Source: DASSWG01 sp041689995
Lineage (GTDB): Bacteria; Bacteroidota; Bacteroidia; Flavobacteriales; Flavobacteriaceae
Reading direction: 5' to 3'
DNA: 18,447 nucleotides
Assembly: GCA_041689995.1 (NCBI GenBank)
Contig: JBDNFD010000053.1
Span: forward strand, 1-18,447
Position numbers and translations under genes: made by a program. Numbering within the stretch: position 1 is the stretch's first letter; every line of letters starts with the position of its first letter. A model generated the notes under the pieces. The model saw only the letters and a list, made by a program, of their open reading frames with translations, was not told the DNA's origin and ran no database searches. Below are positions 7,887 through 14,774 of this stretch, one piece after another.

Positions 7887-8513
7887 TTATAGATGATTTT
7901 TAGCTCCCTTTTTGTATTCTTTCAATCCTACGAAGAATGCGACGATGGTTAACATCATACCTACAAACATCATATATGCGCCGGTTGATGGCCAAGAATC
8001 TACATCAAAATTCAGCATTTTTTTATAGCCGATCAGTGGTGGTTTGTAGGTCATTGGTAGGCCTTCTGGCGTAAGCAATTTCATGATAGCCTTGGGGTTC
8101 AAATCAGTTCCGTATTCCAGAAGCCAAGAGTTGAAATCGTACATTCCCATTATACCGAGAACAGACATGACTATAAACCAGCCAATAAACCATTTGTAAC
8201 TCACTTTTCCAAAAAAACCGAGCAAGCCGATTATAACACCAATTGCAACCATACTCCCGATTACCATGGGAAATACTTCAAACTCCCACATGTCTTTTGG
8301 TTCGGGGATTGTTTTCATACCAATATAATGGTTCAATCCATCAATATTCTGAATGTCAAACTCCTTTACGCCCTGTATTCCTTCAATATAAATATCCATT
8401 CCCAACGGATCGGGATATTGGGGTGCGCCCAACATAATGTTCCACAAAGGGAATTTAAAAAGTCCCAACAACAGCAAGGAGCCAATTATCATTATTATTC
8501 CTGCTTTTTTCAT
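7887..8513 (-). CDS. Four-helix membrane protein in the nos cluster, function unknown
   Basis: A 208-residue integral membrane protein between nosZ and nosL. Hydrophobic segments lie near 5-27, 82-104, 108-127 and 181-200. A loop of about 55 residues after helix 1 contains DIQNIDGLNHYIGMK and a second loop of about 50 residues contains the block ALNPKAIMKL-like repeat NPKAIMKLLTPEG and GYKKMLNFDVDSWP. His, Met and Asp residues in NHYIGMK could bind copper, but that is inference. Clade II nos clusters commonly encode an uncharacterised membrane protein (NosB) beside nosZ; this could be its counterpart, but I cannot confirm homology by sequence. It is 16 bases from nosL and 187 bases from nosZ, beyond a terminator-like hairpin. 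Role in copper insertion or electron transfer is possible. Confidence 0.75.
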   Translation of the reverse strand: MKKAGIIMIIGSLLLLGLFKFPLWNIMLGAPQYPDPLGMDIYIEGIQGVKEFDIQNIDGLNHYIGMKTIPEPKDMWEFEVFPMVIGSMVAIGVIIGLLGFFGKVSYKWFIGWFIVMSVLGIMGMYDFNSWLLEYGTDLNPKAIMKLLTPEGLPMTYKPPLIGYKKMLNFDVDSWPSTGAYMMFVGMMLTIVAFFVGLKEYKKGAKNHL

Positions 8514-8525
8514 TTTTAAAAAAGA

Positions 8526-8553
8526 TTTGAGGTTTGAGATGTGAGACCTGAGA
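8526..8553. repeat. Four imperfect 7-bp tandem units in the nosZ 3' region
   Basis: TTTGAGG, TTTGAGA, TGTGAGA and CCTGAGA follow one another without gaps (consensus NNTGAGR), with related sequence (TTAGAGTTTAAATCTCAT) downstream. It sits between the membrane-protein start and the terminator after nosZ, so on the transcribed minus strand it forms a pyrimidine-rich leader. Purpose unknown. Confidence 0.5.
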
Positions 8554-8610
8554 ATAAAAGTTTTAGAGTTTAAATCTCATAACTAAAGTCTAAAAAACCA
8601 ACGTTTTTAT

Positions 8611-8648
8611 AAAAGACGGGGGAAATCAATAACCCCCGTCTTTTTTTT
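8611..8648. terminator. Intrinsic terminator/attenuator between nosZ and the assembly genes
   Basis: AAAAGACGGGGG (8611-8622), a 10-base loop, then CCCCCGTCTTTT (8633-8644), a perfect 12-bp stem with five G-C pairs at its top, followed by four more T to 8648. In the nos (minus) direction the stem is followed by only TTTTAT, so termination is probably partial; in the plus direction the tract is eight T. It lies 53 bases past the nosZ stop and would allow more cytochrome-FAS1-NosZ message than nosL-D-F-Y message. Confidence 0.8.
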
Positions 8649-8700
8649 GAAAATACCATCAATCATTAACCTAGTATCTTCACAACTAAAAATATCTTAT

Positions 8701-10668
8701 TCAATCTTCACCAAGTGAGAACTTAAGCTCGGTGTTAGAGTCTGCAGGACTTACGCGAACGTAACCTTGCATCTCTTGGTGCAATGCCGAACAGAAGTCG
8801 GTACAATAAAATGGCCAAACACCTACTTGTTTTGGCTCCCAAACGAGGGTTTCAGTCTGTCCAGGCATGATCAACAGCTCGGAAGTGTTGGCACCTATGA
8901 CGGCAAATCCATGTGGCACGTCGTAATCCTGCTCGTGGTTTGTAACGTGGAAGAATACTTTGTCTCCCACTTTTACACCTTCAATGTTATCTGGGTTAAA
9001 GTGGCTTCGGATCATCGTCATATAAACATGCACTTCGTTTCCTTTGCGCTCTACCCTTGCATCGGCATTAGTAAGTGTGGCATAAGGATGTTTGTTTTCT
9101 GATAATTTGAATATCTGTCTTGAGTTTTTAGCTATCATCTCTGCAGGAATACCAGCGGCATAGTGTGGCTCCCCAATGGTTGGGAAATCCAACAACAGTT
9201 CCATTTTATCTCCGGTAATATCAAAAAGTTGTGCAGATTGAGTTACCTCGGGACCAGTAGGTAAATATCGGTCTTTGGTAATTTTATTTAGAGACACCAA
9301 GTATTTTCCAAAAGGCTCTTGGGAATTTCCTCCCGGAATCATTACATGTCCCACGGAATAAAATACAGGTTGTCGATCTTCAACTTCCCATGTGCCTAAT
9401 TTCCATTTTACCACTTCTGAAGAGATAAAGAATGAAGTATAAGCATTTCCTTTACCATCGAACTCGGTGTGCAATGGCCCCAGACCAGCTTGCTTCACTA
9501 CTCCTGCAAGCACATCCTCAAACTTTAGGATTGGAATCCCATAGGCTTCTCCATCAAATTTTTTGTTTTCGATTGCGTCGAGCATTTTGGTGAAAGAATG
9601 TACTGTTAAATCGGCAGAAAGTTTTCCGTTACCCACAATGTATTCTCCGCTAGGATCTACATCGCAACCGTGTGGCGATTTTGGAGTAGGAAGAAAGTAT
9701 ATTGCACCTGGCACATCTTTGGGATCTACTAATACAACTTCTTTTTCCATAGTACTTGTTGCACTGTGGGTTTCATCATTATAAATATTATGGGCATAAT
9801 TGGTAGCCGTTTTAGTTCCACCGCCATTATTCACATATTCTTCAATCTTTTTCCAGTTTACCGCAGCGATAAAATCCTTATCGTTTTGGGAAGCGTTTAC
9901 TTCCAACAAAGTGTTTGCTTCTTCCGTGTTATAAGTGGTAAAGAAGAACCAACCGTGCGATTTGTTGCGGCCAGGGTGAGATAGATCATAATCGAAACCG
10001 GGCATCATTATCTGAAATTTAATGCTCATTTCACCACTTTGGGGATCTACTTTAATAAACGACAATGTTCCTTTAAAGTTTCCTTTATAATCATTTATGG
10101 GCATATCGCGCTGCGGAATTGGAACTGAAAAACGGGTTCCTGCCACTACATATTCTGTATTGTCGGTAACAAAAGACGAGCTGTGATTGCCAGCACTATT
10201 CGGTATTTCCAGTATTTCGGCTGTTTCGAATGTGGTAAGATCTATCCTTGCGATACGTGGAGTATTGTTTTCATTGATGAAAATCCAACGTCCATCCAGC
10301 TTACCATTGGTTTGTGAAATATCTGGGTGATGCGCATCGCCCCAAGGCACAAAGCCATAGGAAGTGTTTAGCATAGGCTTGCTTTCTTCATTGTAGCCAT
10401 AAGCCTTTTCAGGATCTTGTGAAAATACAGGAATTACCTTAAACAAACGGCCAGATGGTAAGCCATATACAGCAAGCTGTCCGCTAAATCCTCCAGACAT
10501 AAAGGCATAAAATTCATCGTGATCACCTGGAGCTACGTACACTTTTTCAGCGGCATTGGTGGCCAAACCACCCTGCCCCTTGTTTCCTCTTCTATCCCCA
10601 TTGTTATTACAGCTTATCATACCGCCGACCATAATTAGGGAAACTAAAATATTAATTGTCTTTTTCAT
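8701..10668 (-). CDS. nosZ: Nitrous oxide reductase, clade II (NosZ)
   Basis: Reduces N2O to N2 in the periplasm with two electrons from a c-type cytochrome. The 655-residue protein carries both copper centres: the N-terminal propeller with DAHHPDIS (His113, His114) and further CuZ histidine blocks such as SPHGCD, PLHTEFD and EPHYA; and the C-terminal cupredoxin CuA site with His586 (VPHGF) and C622-x3-C626-x3-H630-x2-M633. The signal peptide is a Sec type with lipobox MISC (Cys20) and no twin arginine, which with the sequence style marks the clade II (atypical) enzyme rather than the Tat-exported clade I. The ATG at 10668 is preceded by a tandem 22-bp duplication instead of a Shine-Dalgarno. 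It follows the FAS1 and cytochrome genes and precedes a hairpin. Intact and full length. Confidence 0.97.
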   Translation of the reverse strand: MKKTINILVSLIMVGGMISCNNNGDRRGNKGQGGLATNAAEKVYVAPGDHDEFYAFMSGGFSGQLAVYGLPSGRLFKVIPVFSQDPEKAYGYNEESKPMLNTSYGFVPWGDAHHPDISQTNGKLDGRWIFINENNTPRIARIDLTTFETAEILEIPNSAGNHSSSFVTDNTEYVVAGTRFSVPIPQRDMPINDYKGNFKGTLSFIKVDPQSGEMSIKFQIMMPGFDYDLSHPGRNKSHGWFFFTTYNTEEANTLLEVNASQNDKDFIAAVNWKKIEEYVNNGGGTKTATNYAHNIYNDETHSATSTMEKEVVLVDPKDVPGAIYFLPTPKSPHGCDVDPSGEYIVGNGKLSADLTVHSFTKMLDAIENKKFDGEAYGIPILKFEDVLAGVVKQAGLGPLHTEFDGKGNAYTSFFISSEVVKWKLGTWEVEDRQPVFYSVGHVMIPGGNSQEPFGKYLVSLNKITKDRYLPTGPEVTQSAQLFDITGDKMELLLDFPTIGEPHYAAGIPAEMIAKNSRQIFKLSENKHPYATLTNADARVERKGNEVHVYMTMIRSHFNPDNIEGVKVGDKVFFHVTNHEQDYDVPHGFAVIGANTSELLIMPGQTETLVWEPKQVGVWPFYCTDFCSALHQEMQGYVRVSPADSNTELKFSLGED

Positions 10669-10710
10669 TGTTCTATGTATTTATATTAATTGTTCTATGT
10701 ATTTATATTA
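10667..10710. repeat. Perfect 22-bp tandem duplication forming the nosZ leader
   Basis: The 22-mer at 10667-10688 (ATTGTTCTATGTATTTATAT then TA) is repeated exactly at 10689-10710. It fills nearly the whole 51-base gap between the FAS1 stop and the nosZ start, and the first copy overlaps the nosZ ATG by two bases. On the message it duplicates an A/U-rich ribosome-landing sequence lacking Shine-Dalgarno. Such repeats change copy number easily and could tune NosZ translation. Confidence 0.9.
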
Positions 10711-10719
10711 TTTGATTGA

Positions 10720-11298
10720 TTAGTTCGCTGGCAATATCACTTTATCCACTACGTGTACAATTCCGTTACCGGCTGGAATACTTGCAAGGATTTTGGCTCC
10801 TCCAACATACACATCTTCGCCTTTCACTTCCACGGTAATATTCTCACCACCTGCCTGTCCCAATTTTTTAAATTTTTTCAGAAAATCCTTGGAATAGTTT
10901 CCGGGAGTTACGTGATTTTTCAATATGTAAGCTAATTTTTCCTTGTTTTCAGGTTTTAGCAAATCTTCCACAGTGCCTTCAGGCAAAGCATCGAAAGCAG
11001 CATTTGTGGGAGCAAAAACCATCAATGGTCCAGCATTTACAAGTGAATTTTCCAAGCCCGCAGCTTGAACCGCGGCTACAAGTGTTGTATGATCTGGCGA
11101 GCCCATTGCAATTTGAAGCACATTAGGTTTAGACTCGTCATTTTTAATAAAAGCTTGGCCCTGCTTTCTGGTTTGGGCGTCACTATTTGTGGAAGATTCT
11201 AAAGTAGTTTCTTCCCCTTCGGTTTTTGTTTCGTTTTTACAAGCTGAAAATACGAGTATTGCAGCTGAAACATAAAGCACTTTGATTATAGTTCTCAT
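10720..11298 (-). CDS. Fasciclin (FAS1) domain lipoprotein in the nos operon
   Basis: A 192-residue lipoprotein with lipobox FSAC (Cys20), a charged linker rich in Glu/Thr/Ser (about 21-60), and one FAS1 domain (about 62-191). FAS1 hallmarks are visible: DHTTLVAAVQAAGL (first helix), FAPTNAAFDALP (the H1 box), NHV-x-PG in the middle, and the closing NGIVHVVDKVILP (H2 box). FAS1 domains mediate protein-protein or carbohydrate contacts and have no known enzymatic role in denitrification. The gene lies between the cytochrome c and nosZ genes on the same strand (71 bases after the cytochrome, 51 before nosZ), so it is probably co-expressed. A scaffold holding cytochrome and NosZ together, or an assembly factor, is a reasonable inference only. 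Confidence 0.92.
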   Translation of the reverse strand: MRTIIKVLYVSAAILVFSACKNETKTEGEETTLESSTNSDAQTRKQGQAFIKNDESKPNVLQIAMGSPDHTTLVAAVQAAGLENSLVNAGPLMVFAPTNAAFDALPEGTVEDLLKPENKEKLAYILKNHVTPGNYSKDFLKKFKKLGQAGGENITVEVKGEDVYVGGAKILASIPAGNGIVHVVDKVILPAN

Positions 11299-11369
11299 TT
11301 TACTTCTGGAGTTTAAAACCCTGCAGGAGTATTGACCCTGCTCGGAGTTTGGTTGATTTCAGTTGTCTA

Positions 11370-11858
11370 TTAAAGTGTTCTAATATATTCCAATATTTGT
11401 CTGGCCTCTTCTTCGGTCAGGTTTTGGTTCGCCATTGGGGAACCGTTAAACTCTATTAAGAGTGCTTTGGCAAGTGGATCTTTCTCGATCATTTCCGAAG
11501 GATTAAGAATCATATTCATCACCCATTCTGGAGTGCGTCTTTTCAAAATATCTTTTGGAGCGGGACCGATGAATTTTTTGTCCGGTTTGTGGCAAGCCAT
11601 ACATTTTGCCTTGTAGATTTCCATTCCTTTGGCGGCCATTGCTTGGTCAATAGTAGCTGGCAATTCTATATTTTTAATAGGGCCGATTCCCTTGTTGGTC
11701 AAGTCAATTGTTTCAGAAGCTTTCGTAGTGACGACTGCTGGGATTTCCACTGCAGGTTTTTCTCCAATTTGAGTTTCCTTCTTTTTGTCTTCTTTATCGC
11801 CGCAGCTTATCAAGGTTAAAACTGCAATTGCAACAATTGATTTCATTATGTTTTTCAT
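11370..11858 (-). CDS. Monoheme cytochrome c lipoprotein, probable electron donor to NosZ
   Basis: A 162-residue membrane-anchored class I cytochrome c. The signal peptide ends in the lipobox LISC (Cys19), followed by an acidic/lysine-rich tether (DKEDKKKE). The heme-binding C-M-A-C-H is at 86-90, and a likely axial methionine is Met142 in NGSPMANQNL; the closing helix TEEEARQILEYIRTL is typical of the fold. As first gene of the nos run, with the regulatory palindrome directly upstream, it most likely passes electrons from the quinol-cytochrome c branch to the CuA site of NosZ; clade II clusters often encode their own cytochromes. A second in-frame ATG four codons downstream (residue 5) could also serve as start. 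Heme attachment must rely on cytochrome c biogenesis genes elsewhere. Confidence 0.93.
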   Translation of the reverse strand: MKNIMKSIVAIAVLTLISCGDKEDKKKETQIGEKPAVEIPAVVTTKASETIDLTNKGIGPIKNIELPATIDQAMAAKGMEIYKAKCMACHKPDKKFIGPAPKDILKRRTPEWVMNMILNPSEMIEKDPLAKALLIEFNGSPMANQNLTEEEARQILEYIRTL

Positions 11859-11882
11859 AGTTGTTTGGTTTTAAATATGGGT

Positions 11883-11927
11883 CAAAATTAACACTATAAT
11901 AATAGATACAATATGATCTTTGTCATA
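11883..11927 (-). promoter_or_regulatory. nos operon promoter with Crp/Fnr-type palindrome
   Basis: A perfect palindrome TATGA-N6-TCATA lies at 11912-11927. On the minus strand there is TTG at 11911-11909 (-33 element) and TAATTTTG at 11890-11883, an exact match to the Bacteroidota -7 box TAnnTTTG, 18 bases apart. The palindrome centre is 33 bp from the -7 centre, placing it about -41 from the predicted start near 11878, the position of a class II Crp/Fnr activator. The leader would be about 20 bases. The sequence resembles an FNR/DNR site (TTGAT-N4-ATCAA) but is not identical. Confidence 0.72.
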
Positions 11928-12046
11928 CATTATGTATTTTTATACGCTTGTTGAAAATATTTAAAAAAAATCAACTTTTCGAGACCAAGTGCCGTGGTTA
12001 TAAACGTCAAGTCACTTTTAAAATGAATTTAAAAAAAAACTCATAA

Positions 12047-12091
12047 ACTGATTGATGTCATAAAACTTGGCTAAAAAACAGTTTATCTTTA
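12047..12091 (+). promoter_or_regulatory. Weaker copy of the palindrome with -7 box, facing the lipoprotein gene
   Basis: ACTGA-TTGATG-TCATA (12047-12062) keeps the TGA-N6-TCA core and one full half-site. TATCTTTA at 12084-12091 is TAnnTTTG with the last base changed, and its centre is again exactly 33 bp from the palindrome centre. The predicted start near 12096 gives a leader of about 100 bases before the gene at 12196. On its own it would be weak evidence; it gains from the identical geometry. Confidence 0.42.
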
Positions 12092-12195
12092 CACTTGGCA
12101 CAAATTGAAAATCTATTAAAAATTTAATGTTCAGAAAAGTTAGCTTGTGTTTTCCTTTAAAAAAATTTCTTTAATTTTATCAATAAAAAATCCCC

Positions 12196-13065
12196 ATGAA
12201 AATACTTCTGCCTTTACTTATATTTTTCTTTCTATCTGGCTGTAAAAACGATCCAAAAAAGAACGAAATTAAAAATGAAAATAACATTAATTCGGAAGAA
12301 ACCATAGATTCCGTGCGCGTTTCAGACAAAGATATTGAACAGAGTGAACAAACCCTCAATCTAAAGCATCGGGAATTTATAGAGAAAAAGGATCAAAAAG
12401 CCGAACTGGAAAATCTAATCGTCTCTAAATCATTTTTCGAGGAAGGCGACAGGTACACGCTCGATTTTGAATATCCATATCTCAACGAAAACATTAAGTC
12501 TTCCTATGAAAATTTCAACGAATACATAAGCAAGTATTATTTGGATGCCAAAGGCGTGGAAAGGCAGATTATGGAAGATAAATGGCTGCGCGATTCCTTG
12601 GGAATCCCAAAACAAAATGAAAAACGCACCGTAGATTATAAAATCTATAACCTGAACGACCGTCTAATCAGTGTGCTTTTTTACAAAGAAAACCTTTATA
12701 CCAGTGCAGCGCATGCGACCTATACTTTTGATTGCCTGAATTTTGATTTGAAGCACTCTGTCTTTATGAACTATAATGATTTCTTCAACAACGGTTCAGA
12801 AGAAGAGCTTCGCAAAATACTAAACGAGCTTTTAATGGAAAAAATAAATTCCGGTGAATTTTATTACGATTGCTGGGAAATTTCATTTGATGATTTTTTT
12901 GATGCGAAAAATAATTTTGTCATAAACGACGATGTAGTGGAATTTTATTTTGACGATTGCGTAATCTGTCCATCTTATACCGGCACGTATTCCATCGAAA
13001 TACCTTTGGAAATGTTGATGCCTGTTTTAAGAAAATATAAAAGTAATCCGTTGCTGGGCGGCTAA
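12196..13065 (+). CDS. RsiV-like (DUF3298/DUF4163-type) lipoprotein
   Basis: A 289-residue lipoprotein with signal peptide and lipobox LSGC (Cys16), an Asn/Lys/Glu-rich tether to about 75, and a globular domain from about 80 to the end. The domain layout matches the PdaC-N/RsiV family: YPYLNENI at the front, a central strand pair with AAHATYTFDCLNFDL where the family has GGAH-x-N-x-x-NFDL, a MNYNDFF block, then FDDFFDAKNNFVINDDVVEFYF and a closing PSYTGTYSIEIPLEML. Members include the lysozyme-binding domain of RsiV and parts of deacetylases; no catalytic site is visible here. A sensory or wall-binding role at the cell envelope is only inference. It stands between the nos promoter region and thioredoxin, 50 bases before trx, and may share the Crp/Fnr-type control. 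Confidence 0.78.
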   Translation: MKILLPLLIFFFLSGCKNDPKKNEIKNENNINSEETIDSVRVSDKDIEQSEQTLNLKHREFIEKKDQKAELENLIVSKSFFEEGDRYTLDFEYPYLNENIKSSYENFNEYISKYYLDAKGVERQIMEDKWLRDSLGIPKQNEKRTVDYKIYNLNDRLISVLFYKENLYTSAAHATYTFDCLNFDLKHSVFMNYNDFFNNGSEEELRKILNELLMEKINSGEFYYDCWEISFDDFFDAKNNFVINDDVVEFYFDDCVICPSYTGTYSIEIPLEMLMPVLRKYKSNPLLGG

Positions 13066-13115
13066 CCTGCGAACTATTGCAGGACCCAATGTAAGATTCA
13101 CTAAAAAAAGATAAA

Positions 13116-13418
13116 ATGAAAAGTAACTTTAAAGAAATAATAAAATCCGAAACTCCAGTGCTGGTCGACTTTTTTGCCGATTGGTGCGGCCCGTGCAAAA
13201 CACTGGCACCTATCCTAAAACAGGTTAAAGAAGAACTCGGCGACAGTGTGAAAATTGTAAAAATAGACGTTGATAAAAATCAACCCTTGGCCTCCGAATT
13301 TCAAGTGCGCGGCGTACCAACAATGATTCTTTTCAAAAATGGAAAGCAACTTTGGCGACAAAGTGGCGTATTGCAAAAAAACGATTTGGTTTCTATCATC
13401 AATCAACATAAAAATTAA
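13116..13418 (+). CDS. trxA: Thioredoxin
   Basis: Cytoplasmic dithiol-disulfide oxidoreductase of about 100 residues, the normal length for thioredoxin. The active site W-C-G-P-C is at residues 23-27, the cis-proline is Pro68 in GVPTM, and the buried-acid strand VLVDFFADWC is conserved. No signal peptide, so it acts in the cytoplasm. The start ATG at 13116 follows an A-rich leader. Its stop overlaps the start of deoC by one base (TAATG), so it is translationally coupled to a nucleoside-catabolism operon, an unusual partner; whether this has functional meaning is unclear. A small hairpin (CCTGC at 13066, GCAGG at 13079) lies in the gap before it but has no T-tract. Flavobacteria usually have several thioredoxins, so the symbol is provisional. 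Confidence 0.93.
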   Translation: MKSNFKEIIKSETPVLVDFFADWCGPCKTLAPILKQVKEELGDSVKIVKIDVDKNQPLASEFQVRGVPTMILFKNGKQLWRQSGVLQKNDLVSIINQHKN

Positions 13419-14089
13419 TGGAATTGAACCAATACATCGACCATACCCTCCTCAAAGCCACCTCAACTCCCGAGGACGTTGTAAAACTTTGCGATGAGGC
13501 AAAGAAATATGATTTTTATGCCGTTTGTGTAAACAGTTGCAATGTTTCATTGGCAGTAAACGAACTGAAAAGGAGCAAGGTAAAAGTGGCAGCAGTCGTT
13601 GGTTTTCCCTTAGGTGCCAACAGCAAGTTCGCCAAGGTATGCGAAGCAAAAAGCTGCATAAAAAGCGGTGCCGATGAAATTGATATGGTCCTCAATATCG
13701 GTTTCCTAAAAGCGAAAATGAATGAGTTGGTACGGGAAGAAATTTCCGCGGTAAAAGAAGCCATAGGAAATGGCATATTAAAAGTAATTCTCGAAACCTG
13801 CTATTTAACAGACGACGAAATACGAATCGCCTGCCAAATAGCGAAAAATGCCAATGCCGATTACGTAAAAACCTCTACGGGTTTTGGAACTGGCGGTGCA
13901 ACGGAACACGCCATAAAAATAATGATGGACGAAGTTGGCGACACCTTAAAAATAAAAGCCTCTGGCGGAATAAAAGATACCACCACGGCAAAAAGATATA
14001 TTGAAATGGGCGTTAGCAGAATCGGCACCTCTTCGGGAATTGCGATTGTTTCACCCACTAAAAAAGATACAGATGAGCACACATATTGA
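13418..14089 (+). CDS. deoC: Deoxyribose-phosphate aldolase
   Basis: Cleaves 2-deoxyribose 5-phosphate to glyceraldehyde 3-phosphate and acetaldehyde, the last step of deoxynucleoside breakdown. The 223-residue DeoC shows the class I aldolase signature: the Schiff-base lysine Lys151 in DYVKTSTGF, the proton-relay lysine Lys180 in IKASGGI, and Asp89 in the block SGADEIDMVLNIG. The N-terminus IDHTLLKATST is also typical. It is coupled to thioredoxin by a one-base overlap and overlaps the following deoD gene by 17 bases, so the three form one transcript. The pairing with purine nucleoside phosphorylase gives a short pathway from purine deoxynucleosides, through deoxyribose 1-phosphate (mutase not in this window), to central metabolism. 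Confidence 0.96.
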   Translation: MELNQYIDHTLLKATSTPEDVVKLCDEAKKYDFYAVCVNSCNVSLAVNELKRSKVKVAAVVGFPLGANSKFAKVCEAKSCIKSGADEIDMVLNIGFLKAKMNELVREEISAVKEAIGNGILKVILETCYLTDDEIRIACQIAKNANADYVKTSTGFGTGGATEHAIKIMMDEVGDTLKIKASGGIKDTTTAKRYIEMGVSRIGTSSGIAIVSPTKKDTDEHTY

Positions 14090-14774
14090 AGCTAAACCAG
14101 GAGAAATTGCAGAATCGGTTCTTCTTCCGGGCGACCCATTGCGCGCCAAATGGATTGCGGAAACCTTTCTTGAAAACGCAAAATGCTACAATAACGTTCG
14201 CGGCATGTTTGGCTATACCGGTACTTTTCAGGGAAAACCCATTTCGGTGCAGGGAACTGGGATGGGCATTCCTTCAGCCTTGATTTATTGCCACGAACTC
14301 ATCAACGACTACGGCGTTAAAAACCTGATTCGGGTTGGTTCTGCTGGCTCCTATCAACAAGACATCCATTTGCGCGATATTGTTATTGCAATGGCTGCTT
14401 CTTCCACTTCGGGGATCAACAATACCCGGTTTGTGAACAGTGATTACTCGCCTACCGCAGATTTCGATCTATTTATGAAAGCGACACTTTACGCTAAGAA
14501 AAACAATATTCCCATAAAAGCGGGTAACATACTTTCCAGCGATCAATTTTATGAAGATGATTTCAACAATTATAAAAAATGGGCCGATTTTGGTGTGCTT
14601 TGCGTTGAAATGGAAACAGCCGGACTTTACACCATTGCCGCAAAATTTAAGGTGAAAGCTTTGGCTATTTTGACCATTTCAGATTCTTTAATTACTGGTG
14701 AAAGTAGTACGGTAGATGAACGTGAAGGAAGTTTTTCACAAATGATTGAGATTGCGCTGAATACGGCCAGGTAG
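14073..14774 (+). CDS. deoD: Purine-nucleoside phosphorylase, DeoD type
   Basis: Phosphorolytically splits purine (deoxy)nucleosides into base and (deoxy)ribose 1-phosphate. The ATG at 14073 is chosen because it gives the standard DeoD N-terminus MSTHIEAKPGEIAESVLLPGDP (233 residues); an upstream ATG at 14001 would add 24 residues lying wholly inside deoC with no family support. Visible family features are the phosphate-binding LLPGDPLRAK around 17-26 with Arg24, Arg43 in NVRGMFGYTGT, VGSAGS near 90, the ribose-binding VEMETAGLY and the catalytic-acid region ILTISDSL. The hexameric, broad-specificity bacterial form has this length. The 17-base overlap with deoC implies translational coupling. 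No clear terminator follows. Confidence 0.95.
   Translation: MSTHIEAKPGEIAESVLLPGDPLRAKWIAETFLENAKCYNNVRGMFGYTGTFQGKPISVQGTGMGIPSALIYCHELINDYGVKNLIRVGSAGSYQQDIHLRDIVIAMAASSTSGINNTRFVNSDYSPTADFDLFMKATLYAKKNNIPIKAGNILSSDQFYEDDFNNYKKWADFGVLCVEMETAGLYTIAAKFKVKALAILTISDSLITGESSTVDEREGSFSQMIEIALNTAR

Larger units (their letters stand above)
11859..12195. other. Divergent regulatory region between the cytochrome c and lipoprotein genes
   Basis: No gene of convincing quality in these 337 AT-rich bases. They hold two regulatory palindromes with matching -7 boxes, one facing each way (11883-11927 minus, 12047-12091 plus). A 15-codon frame starting at 12127 lies in the long leader of the plus-strand gene, but nothing supports it as a gene. 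Confidence 0.7.

Noticed and set aside
12127..12174. A 15-codon peptide in the leader of the lipoprotein gene as a regulatory leader peptide.
   Set aside because: No hairpin or terminator follows it, no codon bias is apparent and chance frames of this length are common.
14001..14072. Longer DeoD start at 14001.
   Set aside because: The extra 24 residues are out-of-frame deoC sequence and the family N-terminus begins at the ATG 14073.
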